From Acholoe squamosa (lineage: Eukaryota; Annelida; Polychaeta; Phyllodocida; Polynoidae), in contig OX439039.1 of NCBI GenBank assembly GCA_949317995.1, positions 15,553,282 through 15,617,281 on the forward strand: a DNA stretch of 64,000 bases, written 5' to 3'. Each line of letters starts with the position of its first letter. Within the stretch, counting starts at the first letter, position 1. The position numbers and the translations under genes were made by a program. Shown piece after piece: positions 54,450 to 64,000 of the stretch. The notes beneath the pieces were generated by a model. That model saw only the letters and a list, made by a program, of their open reading frames with translations. It searched no databases and was not told the DNA's origin.

Positions 54450-57400
54450 CTTTCCATACCTTTCCCTACCTGTTTATTTTTACTCCCTACTTTGCTTTCC
54501 TGTATGCTTATGATAATCCAACTACTTTTCAATGCCATCAATTTTCCATCTTTGCTTTAAATGACCCATGGGAAAGGCGTTGCTTATTAAACACACATGC
54601 TGCATTCTTGAGGTTATGCCTTTGAGCCATCAAATTGTATGAGGTAATATACTCCATAGTGCCCCACTCACATCCTGTCTTATGGGATAATCCCGGTAAA
54701 CAGTGATTTCTTTCACCAATCCTTCTCAGGGAAATATTCATTTCCTTCATCTCAGGGATTTTTTCTCCATTAGGCTAGTCTTGCACGAAATGAAGCCATT
54801 GCAATTTGCCCTGTTTAGTATTATGGTGCCAATTTAACTACTTTGCCTTGTGTGATAACTGATTAATGGTGCCACAGGGAGGCTTTATGGCAGTCACCCT
54901 GTCCCCAGGGATGATAGGTTCATGCATAAAGATGGATGGGGAACCGTGTTTCCGCAAGATTACTAAAATCAATCGAAACCAATCAATCCACTCTCTTTGA
55001 CAGTTCCAATCTGTAAATATCTGCTGTTGGGACAAAATGCAAAATTCCATTTGTCTCACTGTTTGATGGTGATTTTGTATGAATATTCCATGTTATTAGG
55101 CCACCTTTAAACATTCAGGGGTTCTTCTGAGAGGTGTGATTAACATATAGATTGCATATGCTTTTATAAGTGATGTTTAGAATAATGTGTGGTATTTCTT
55201 TTTGTTTGAAAAGTGGTTTTGAATTCAAATGAGGGCTTAAATCTTAATTTAGTGTAAAGTAGAACGATTCCAATATACATTCAACTATGAAGCAGTTAGA
55301 CTAGATTACATTCCAAATATTCGAAAACCCCTTAGTCAATGAAGGCAGTGTATTCATCAACCAGTCTGTGCATAGGTGACATAGCTAGCCTTTAGGGTTT
55401 TAAAAGTTTTTGCTGCATGTTGAGTGCTAGGTACTGTGTTTCATAGTGGAGTGCCCTACTGTAAATCATACATGATAGCCAATGATGATTACACTGTATA
55501 GACACGATGGTGGCTGATTTCTTAACCTAGAACTATGAATAGTGCATTTCCTTTCTGATTCTCTAGTTAACTGACTCATTCAATGTTGTCTCTCATAATG
55601 TCAGGGGAGATTCGAGGGCAGGAGGTAGGGGTGATGTCTGGGGTGTGGCGAGTGTCTGCCAGCCTTGGGACAGGGGTCAATGAACCAGTCACCTGAAACC
55701 TAGAGAGATGGTACACAGAGTGGTTAAATGCAGTGCAATATTACCAAGAACACACTGTGGCTGCTTAATGAGTACAGGATGCGAACAGCTTGATGCGAAC
55801 AGCATGAAATGCAGCTATATAAAATGGATATGAAATGAGGGATTGCATAAAGTTCTTAGGACTACCGATTAGACTAACCATTACTGTTACCAAAATTACT
55901 CTTATCCATGGATACGTCTGCCATTATTTGATATAGTGATTTGTATCAATATCTATGCCATTAGGCCAATTAGAAACACCCCTAGAGGTTATTCTTTGAG
56001 AGGTAATAAAGAAACCACTGAAACAGAGTACAGGTTAGGCCTTTGATGAAGTGTGGTTCAGGTTTGTCTAGTTTCCGTAACCAAAGGTATGATACTTCAA
56101 CTGCAGGCTATCCCAATGTACAGCTATGCATGGGATTCTTTATTCACACAATACACAGTCCATCTCACCAAATAAGGAAATGTAGTATTTGTAGTGATTA
56201 CAAGCTCAGTGATTGAATATCCAACCTACAGGGCCCACCTAGTGTGGCACATAGTGGAAATATCCGTATCTCATTTAATAAAGCAGGAAGGCTTTCCCAA
56301 TATGGCTACTTCACAGAATTCCTGCTGGCCATGCTTCCCTTCCCTACCCATCGTTACCCCCCGTTTCAATCCTCTCATATGGCGAGTCACTACCATGTGA
56401 GATTGAAGAGAAACAGAATGGATCCTACTGGTAAATTGAGGGGATAGGATTGTCTATGTTATTTAAAGGAGGTGTCAAGGAGAAAGAGAGCTGGGGGGAA
56501 GGAGAAAAGGGCATTTAAGCACTGTAATTATAAGGGTAACCCTGAATTGTACATGTGCATTTGAAAACTATCATTGCTAGTCTAAACTGTTAATCACCTA
56601 ACTAAAGGCCAAAGAATCCCTCTAGTTTCATACTTCTTTTTCATTCTGATGCCAAAGTATGGCATCAATTAGGTCATCACATTGTGCCAAGTCTCCATTG
56701 CATATGACTTGAATATAGTCTTAGACCTAATGTCCACTGGCCCTCAGCCTGCTGGTTTTATATAGGATCTCCATAGCTCAATCAGGATGCAAAGGCCAAG
56801 TAGACTTTGGGTCTAAGGCTCATAGAAACCCTATATGGCAATTGAGTCTGGGCATATGGGCATTATAAAACATGAATACACTACTGCAGAATGCTGGCTT
56901 TAAAGTGTTAATCATCCTATCAACCACCCCAATTACCCACACCCCTCTGCAATGCCTCCCTGCCCATATTAGCCTCGTAGGATCACATTGACCCTGTGTG
57001 TGCCTCAGGTACCTAACCAGGCATGGGGTAACACCATTTTATGCCTAATTACTCCTTCTGTGCCTCTCATTATCTACTGCAGCCCTGTCAGCTCCCAATG
57101 TCCTCACACCCTGCTGTGAGCATGGAGAGGGACAGGGATGGGCAGGAAGTTGCCACTGGCAGTACACTGGTCTCTGGTATTGAACAATGAATATCATGGA
57201 TATGACAAGGCCTTGCAAGAGTAGTTCAATAAGATTGGGATCTTCGTTGTCCTCGTGTCGACATGCACACTGTAGCAGCCATTGGAGTTAGTCTGTGTGT
57301 CTATGTGTTTCTAGTTCTCCATAAAACCCAAGTTATTTAACAATAGGCTGACGCCACTATAGAAAGTTCACTCTATGGCGGCACATAGCCCAAATAGGAC

Positions 57401-58072
57401 TCTGTCACCATCAGTGTACATGATGCCTCAGTAAATACAAGGATCACTACATTTAGGTTCACCCTACTATAATGTTTGTGATGTGTGCTGAATTACTCAT
57501 TTCGACTTACACTGCGCAACTCACTGTGAAGTCCAGAGAGCAAAGTGTGTACAGTGAGCCTAAATTGTAAATAGTCCTTGTGTTTTTGACTTTGTAGATA
57601 CCTTACTCTTTCTACATCTTCTTGTGTAGGGAACCAGATAGGTGATGGGTGCCAATTGGAATAGGGTAGGGGTTGGCAAATTGGCCAAAGCTAGGCATGA
57701 TGCGAGTTGACCAGCTGGGGGATGGGGATAAAAGAGGTTCAGCCCAAGGGTCTGCAAGTCAATTAAGGTCAAAGTATCCAGCTAGGAGGATGGTATAGGA
57801 AGAGATGATTCAGTAGGCTTCGAAGAGAGAGGAATAAAATTAGTAGAAGTTAGTGGGTTTGCTACAAGGAAAGGTAAGGTGGATGTCTAGGATGACATGA
57901 TGGGACAATAAGTGAAGGAGGTGGTCATGCAAGAATACAGAGAATGCAGTTTGAACTTGAAACAAGTGAGCATGGCCACTTCCTCTTTTTTTAAATAAAT
58001 CTGCAAAACTTCTCTATTCAGCTTTTCCACAAAGAATGAGTGAAATCTAAATGCATTAGAATAAAGATTATG

Positions 58073-58127
<55 letters not shown>

Positions 58128-59470
58128 TTGATAAGACCTATAAGACAATCACTGATATGTTTAGGTTATTGAAAGGTACTGAAAGTAAGATGTAAGCTGT
58201 GATAGCAGTATTGCAAAGGAGAAGAATCAGGATGACAGAGAAGTCATTGGTAGATCTACTGTCCTAGGGGAGATTACTGCGATAAAAAAGGTCAATGACT
58301 TAAAAAAAAAAACAGCTCAGCTTTAACACCAGTTTTCCACCAGGGCCCTGACAGTAATCAGCAAGTTGTAGGAAATCCTCAGCAGTACGTTGGTTCTTCT
58401 GTGCAGTATTTCTGCAATCTGCCCATAGCCATAAGCATGGTTAAAGTATCCTTGTAATGAAAATGCCAGATTTTTGTTTCATTATACAAAATTCAATTAA
58501 GGGATGAGTCTAGATCAAATGGAAAAACTTAAGATGTTTTCTATAATAATTTTATAAATGGTTTATGCTAATTTACAATGGACTTCTGAAAGCTACATCT
58601 CATGCTCATACAATGGATGGTACTGACGAGGTGTGGATGTAAACCAAATCACAAATAGGTATTGATCATCTGTTCTATGGATTGATTTAGCTCAAATCGT
58701 CCAATCCATTGCTTGAAGTTGCAGATCTAATTGCTGGAGTCATGAACATATGTAAAATTAAAATAAAATAATACACTATGGCTAGGGGCATCTCTTAATA
58801 ACCTTCTGCCCTAAGAAAGGGTCACATGAGAAGGTTTCTCAACAATCTATATACATTCCCATAAGCTCTCTGAAGTATATTCTGATGATTCAAATAAGAG
58901 GTATTTGCAAAGGGACCTTCTAGAGGGGCCATCAGTTGCTTAAATAAGAAGGCAGAAATAAAAGCGATTACCACTAGTATTGCCAACCCCACCATCTATG
59001 CCCTGAGCCATGTGGGCAATTTGCTGTGTTGTGTTCACTTTCCAAGAGCAACTCACCTTTAACACTGCCTTCATCATTTACCAACTGGGGTGTTGCTGTC
59101 ACCAGTGTAACTTGTAAGTGCCTCTGTGAGAAGATTGCTTCCTCCAATCATTCTACCGCCTGCCATTTAGATAACAAACCTATCTTTGTATGTTTTTTAT
59201 ATGTACTTTTAATTTGTAGGAGGATTAAGATTTGGTCACACAGCAATTTACAATTTCAGAAAGATAAATCGAAATATGTGTACCATTTTTCTTTTCAATA
59301 TTTTGGTAGAGCTGATGATAAAAGTGATACCTTTCGTAGTAAAAGTAGTTCTTGCCTATGCCTCAGGTTGCATGGTACTAAGTGTGCTTATTCCTACACA
59401 CATGCATTGTCAACCTTGATCAATGTATTTTACAATCAAGCTTTACATAGTTTGTGAAAGATAATAAGAG
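54450..59470. other. Gene-free stretch with further diverged duplicate pieces
   Basis: 55492-55560 (GACACGATGGTGGCTGAT) resembles 63127-63180, and 57640-57800 resembles 63225-63380 (GGTGATGGG; AAGTCAATTAAGGTCAAAGT versus CAGTCAATTAGGGTCGAAGT). The 143-residue ORF at 59026-59457 has no recognisable domain or splice context and I do not call it a gene. Confidence 0.5.
58076..58124. repeat. (TA)n microsatellite
   Basis: Pure TA run of about 48 bp. Confidence 0.97.
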
Positions 59471-59471
59471 A

Positions 59472-59596
59472 GTAATGAATGGGCTAACGGGCACCGAATT
59501 CAGTGTATCGTAGGATATCGTAACGAGTGGCCGTAGGCCACGAGTTATGATATCCTATGATACACTGAATGAGGTGCCCGTTAGCCCATTCCTTAC
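59472..59596. repeat. Large fold-back (125 bp, ~55-bp arms)
   Basis: GTAATGAATGGGCTAACGGGCACC...ATTCAGTGTATCGTAGGATATCGTAAC on the left and its near-exact complement on the right meet at GTGGCC-GTA-GGCCAC. Few mismatches, so it is young or constrained. Confidence 0.93.
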
Positions 59597-59723
59597 TGTC
59601 TTTATTACACGATTTATCAATAAAACATCATTAAATAATCAATAAAATATCAATAAAAACAAGTTGAAAACAAAAATCCTTCCCCGGGACTCGAAGCCAG
59701 CCATTGTGTGTACACAGGTACAT

Positions 59724-59934
59724 ACACCTCCTCGCCCGGCAGCGGACAGTGACAGCGCACACGGCGAAAAAAGACGCGTCTTGCGGTTATGTTTGTGTAT
59801 AATACACCTCCTCGCCCGGCAGCAGACAGCGACAGCGCACACGGCGAAAAAAGATGCTTCTCGCGGTTATATTTGTGTACAATCAGTACATACACCTTGT
59901 CGCCCGGCAGCGGACAGCGACAGCGCACACGGCT
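59724..59934 (+). repeat. GC-rich tandem repeat, three ~85-bp units
   Basis: Each unit has CGCCCGGCAGCGGACAGYGA followed by CAGCGCACACGGC; two continue GAAAAAAGAYGC...GCGGTTATRTTTGTGTA. Its GC content is far above its surroundings. Long ORFs on both strands here are by-products of the repeat. Confidence 0.92.
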
Positions 59935-59977
59935 TTGTATCATATCCAGACGTGGTTCGAACAGAGCGTATCTCTTC

Positions 59978-60052
59978 AGTCCCTGTGGCGCATTGCATAA
60001 GGAGTTGGATTATGGATCTGAGACTGCAGGTTCGATCCCTACCCTGGCCTGG
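59978..60052 (+). mobile_element. tRNA-derived SINE head
   Basis: TGTGGCGCATTGCATAAGGA (A-box-like) followed 25 nt later by GCAGGTTCGATCCCTACC (perfect B box). Layout of a tRNA-derived Pol III promoter; no body or tail identified. A weaker B-box-like GGCTTCGAGTCCCGGGG lies on the minus strand at 59681-59697. Confidence 0.5.
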
Positions 60053-60089
60053 ACCATTTCGTGGGTTTTAACATGTGACATATGACATG

Positions 60090-60160
60090 TAAGGTGTGCT
60101 GATATCCATGGATATCAGGCACTAGTGCCTGTTATCCATGGATATCAGGCACACCTTACA
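60090..60160. repeat. Near-perfect 71-bp palindrome
   Basis: GTAAGGTGTGC-TGATATCCATGGATATCA-GGCACTAGTGCC-TGTTATCCATGGATATCA-GGCACACCTTAC. Nested smaller palindromes (GATATCCATGGATATC twice, GGCACTAGTGCC at the centre) lie inside the large one. Confidence 0.95.
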
Positions 60161-60295
60161 AAAGTCATGATGCATGCATCATGGTGTGCAATATCGACAG
60201 GTATCAGAATGGGAATATCCAGAAAAAGCACCCAAAATCACAGAGGTCGTGTAATAACACTAGATAAGACTCCTACAGTCACAGTACTGCACCAC

Positions 60296-61860
60296 TGGTG
60301 TCTGGAAAGAGAACTCCATAGGCTGGGGTTGCGGGGTCAGGAGAGTGTCTGGGTAATTGGCTTCACTGTATGCAGTGTAAGTCAGCTAACATGCCACCTG
60401 TCACAGCTGTCATGACAAGATAGCCTCTACATAAAAAGCCTGCATCAGTATCACATTGGCAAAATGCACCTACCAATATCACTCATCAGGAGCTTGGAGG
60501 GGTGGGGTAGGGGGATTGGAATCAATAGTAATGAGTTGTAAAAGGCTGGGGTATTAGAGAAAAACAGTATAATTGTTACAAGTGCATATATACTTAGTCT
60601 TCATTGACAACTGCCCCCTGCCTTGGATTCATCATGTTGACTTAAGGACAGTGGATCAATCCTGTAATGTTCTGATGACTGATAATAGAAGTTGGAAGGC
60701 TTCAGAATCAGGGCAGGATATAGTGTGCCCCATCCTGTACACAAGGTACTACTTTTCTGTAATATGGAGCTATAAAACTTTGCTTGGGGTTTCATCTCAT
60801 ATTGATTTTCCAAACTTATGTAAACATTATTTTGAAATATTTATGAAAGACACTTTATACCCTCACCATTCATTTGATATTGTCTATGAACATGATGTAG
60901 TCTTCAAACAGGGCATAACAGCTTGATTAAAAAGAAACTTCATAATAATAGGACTTGTGAAACAATTACCAAAGCTCAGATGGCATGACATTGGTGTTGA
61001 TGTTTGGTGTTGGTGTTTGCAAACATTTTGTCCTTCATTCTGTCTGTTATTGTTTACATTATACAATTGGATTATACATTCTGCTTGTTCCCTCATTAGA
61101 TGTGAGCAATAACATTCAGAAGGATTAACAAGGGCACAGCCACCAGTGTGCAGGATCTAAAGGGGGAGCTCCATCTAGAGACCATGAAAGGCAACACTTG
61201 TCACCTGAAACCTTGAGACACTTTGAGAATCAATAAATTGGTACATCTAGTACAGCCAGACTGGAGGCATCAGGCTATGGTGTGTGCTATTTATAGATCA
61301 CTCGCTTACCTCTTTAACAGCTGAAAAAAAAAAACAGAAGTAGAAGATAATAAGGCATATGTATAGATAGTAACAATGGCATTCTTAGTAAGAAGTAAAA
61401 TACATATGCACCATAATCCTTTCAGTAAATGGTGTTTAACAAATTTTGCAACAAGATTGGTGGCTTTCAATACTTTCTAAATCTTTGCAGAATGGGGGAA
61501 ACCAAAGCGAATGAGTCATATTTTCACTATTTTCAGAATTTTTTACAACAAAATGTAAGAATGTTATATTGAAAACAAAATTAAGCATGCTATACTGGCC
61601 AGAAAAGGTAAAAAAAAGATGGGCTTGTATCCTCCATGATAATCCCCTTGACTGGTCGACATCTGATCCAGAGAGCAAAGGAGAGTCATTGATTAATGAT
61701 CAATAAGTCAGTCACCCAAAACACAGAGGGGATGGACAGCCAGCCGGTAATGACTGCCTTCTGTAAGGGATGGAAGGATGCAATAAGGTCGCAAGCTCCT
61801 TTGGAGTATTCAAGATAGGAAGAAGGTATCGAACCTCCCTTTAGCCTGTCTTTTCCTCTT
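60296..61860 (+). repeat. Segmental duplication, copy 3
   Basis: Same ordered motifs as 53395-54445 (see there), including TTGATTAATGATCAATAAG and GGAAGGATGCAATAAGGTCG. The 117-residue ORF at 60573-60926 falls between conserved parts and lacks support. Confidence 0.85.
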
Positions 61861-64000
61861 CGCTTATCTTCATCTTCTACTTTCCTCTCCCTTATGTGTT
61901 CCAATACTACTGTGGAAATATTATAGGTTTAATTCTACAAAAACAAACCATTTGTGTGTTATGAGATGGGTAAGACAGCTATATAGAGAACATGAGGGAT
62001 AGGTATTCAAAAGTATGGGTAGTAAGGGGGATAGGTAGTATGAGCAATAAGCAGTTTGAGGAATAGGCACAGAGATTACCTTGTAAAATGAGCAGACATA
62101 AAGAAAGTGAACATGGGTGTTAGGGACCAATATGCAAGTCAAATATGAGGGATATGCAGAGTTGGGGGATGGGCACAATGAGGGATAGGTAGGCTTTATG
62201 ATAGGTATTATCAAGGATAGGTATGGGCAAAATAGTAGACATGATAAACAATGTACCATTGAAGCTTATATAACATACAAACAGTGCAGATTAAACATGA
62301 GGGATGAGGGTCTGAGGGATAGTCACCATGAGGGATAGGTAAAGTGAATGATAGGCAGATTGAAGATATGTAGTCTAACGGTAAGAAGGAACAGATTAGT
62401 TAAGGTAAGGTGAGAGGAAAGCATTAGAAGCCAAGCATTTTCAGAGATAACCAGACTTATCTCTAGTTGTTCTAGATTGAGAAGATAGGCAGGAGGAGTG
62501 ATAGGTACACTAATTGATATGTTGTATGTGGGATAGGCAGAGCAATGCTGACGAGAATAAAGATGACAGTTTTTGGATTTAGCAGGACTTTTTTGTTTAG
62601 GTGGTCCCTTCATTTCATTGGCTATCTCTTTCATAAAGATACATGATAGCCCCATATACCCCCTTATCCTACATGGGGCCCACTACTGAACACACAAGGT
62701 AGCCTAGTTTCATGGGGGGGGGGGGGTAGAGGCGGGTTGGCCTTCACAATAAAACTGTATGGAGTAACCAATCCTATACTGTACTATCCTTGTGTAATTC
62801 AAATATTCACAAAATACGAAACAATTGAACTAGATCACTTTCCAAGATTTCGTCAATGTAGGAAACATGGGATTGACCAATGAGAGAGCTTGATGTGAGG
62901 ACATCTTTATATGCCATAGTCACTGGGGTCATAAAAGACATTTTCATGGTGATCCTACAGGACATGGAAACTAGCAGAGGAGGGTGCCTATACATTGTAG
63001 AAACCCCACAAAGGTTTCTATTTCATACATAACATACAGTGGCTGACATATTATCCTGTACATACTATACACAATTAATCCACCGATTTTTTTTTCAACA
63101 GCTTTGCTAATTATTGCACTGCGTGGACACGATGGTGACTGATCTATCATCCTGCAACGATGGATATTTCCTTCATTTTTGAATCTGCAGTTGCCTGCTT
63201 TGTCAAAGTTGGGTTTCCCAGGACGTCTGGGTAGGTGATAGGGGGTCTGAAGGGGGTTTGCAACTTGCCTGAGGCAGGGTGTGATGGGTGTACACAAGCT
63301 GTGAGACAGGGATAAACGAAGTTCTTCCGCAAGGGCTACCAGTCAATTAGGGTCGAAGTGTCCACCCTTGAGGATATAGGTATGAATATAGCCTTTGGAT
63401 AATTTAGCGAGATTTCCTGAACAGGGTCCAAAATTAAAGAAGGGTAGGAGACAGGCAGTGGGCAGGAAAAGGAGAATGAAAGAACTAGGATAACAGATCC
63501 ATAGTAGAGGAGTGTATTATCAAAAGGTATCAGTGTTATAGCAGTTTGTAAAGTAAAGCAGTCCAGTTTAAAACAAAGGAAGAATCTAGGAAGCATCAGA
63601 CAGGTGTCATAATGGTGTAGAGGATCTTATTTGAATTCTAATTAAAGAATGACAAACTAGGACTGTTTTCTAGTAGGTAACCGAGTCATCTACCATAGAA
63701 AACCCATGCCACAAGCTTGATCATCGGGACTTTAATGTGCATACTCTAATAAATAAGACAGTCTTCTGTCCAGTGGTTGTGCAACATATGGGAAAACATC
63801 ATAATATTATAGTAAAAAAGCAGCTAAACTCTTGGCACCTGGCATGTGACCAACTGAGAGGCCCCCTCGTGTGTAAGTTCCTGAGGTGGGAGACGTGCTG
63901 TCATCAATCCTAGGACCGCGCCTACACAACACCTTAGCTGGTAATCATATATATACAAGCATAACTGATATGCAATATCAACCCTTACAATAGTGTAGAT
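61860..64000. other. Gene-free stretch with a degenerate GGATAGG-rich zone
   Basis: Between about 61990 and 62550 the words GAGGGATAGGTA, GGATAGGTAG, GATAGGCA and similar recur every 15-40 bases, a decayed satellite. A G12 run lies at about 62716-62727. The rest (63120-63380) resembles 55.5 and 57.7 kb. Confidence 0.55.

Noticed and set aside
59026-59457. A 143-residue single-exon gene
   Set aside because: No recognisable domain, low-complexity composition, no promoter or splice support. It cannot be excluded, but the sequence does not support it.
59664-60085. Overlapping ORFs on both strands of the GC-rich repeat
   Set aside because: They follow the tandem unit, differ in frame between units and have no domain or splice context.

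Overview
The window looks like nuclear DNA of an invertebrate animal, probably marine. Protein-coding stretches are split by GT-AG introns. The repeats are of animal type: Jockey/CR1-like LINEs, a Ty3/gypsy element, a Harbinger-like DNA element, MITEs, tRNA-derived SINEs and many (TA)n tracts. An animal-style alanine racemase gene is present. I cannot name the species from sequence alone; lancelet, hemichordate, mollusc or brachiopod are all possible. Layout: 1-1613 is the 3' end of a LINE (plus strand) whose A-tail runs into the last exon of a minus-strand gene. That gene (about 1.58-5.97 kb, seven coding exons) encodes a Myb/SANT-like, coiled-coil, repeat-tailed nuclear protein and has one in-frame TAA in its fifth coding exon. 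From 6.1 to 9.8 kb I see no gene. 9830-19743 is a young Ty3/gypsy retrotransposon on the minus strand (378-bp LTRs, 3 differences) with gag, protease, RT/RNase H/integrase and a large extra gene downstream of pol carrying two C2H2-like zinc fingers. 19.8-30.3 kb is non-coding, with old dispersed duplications, one copy of a 351-bp MITE, a 1.1-kb inverted-repeat element and a 1.3-kb Harbinger-like element. 30331-31037 is a complete miniature LTR retrotransposon (TRIM) whose identical 220-bp LTRs each carry a tRNA-like sequence. 31.7-35.2 kb holds two decayed LINE fragments on the minus strand, one of them interrupted by an older fragment of the same TRIM LTR. 36972-40494 is a complete eight-exon alanine racemase gene (402 codons; 1209 nt in frame across all junctions). 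40.6-46.2 kb is repeat-rich: TA microsatellites, a MITE copy, fold-backs, a tRNA-SINE and a 3' fragment of a second, related gypsy element. 46-64 kb is non-coding apart from repeats: a third MITE copy, a 466-bp tandem duplication, large palindromes, and three diverged copies of a segmental duplication. How the parts relate: the two clear cellular genes (Myb/SANT-like and alanine racemase) are unrelated. The most distinctive content is the TRIM. It has LTRs, a primer-binding site, a polypurine tract and a 4-bp target duplication but no protein genes, so it must use proteins of an autonomous LTR element. Its primer-binding site is complementary to the CCA-tailed 3' end of the tRNA-like sequence in its own LTR (15 of 16 positions), which suggests that the element may encode its own reverse-transcription primer. 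Two related gypsy elements both sit flush against (TA)n tracts, which suggests a target preference.
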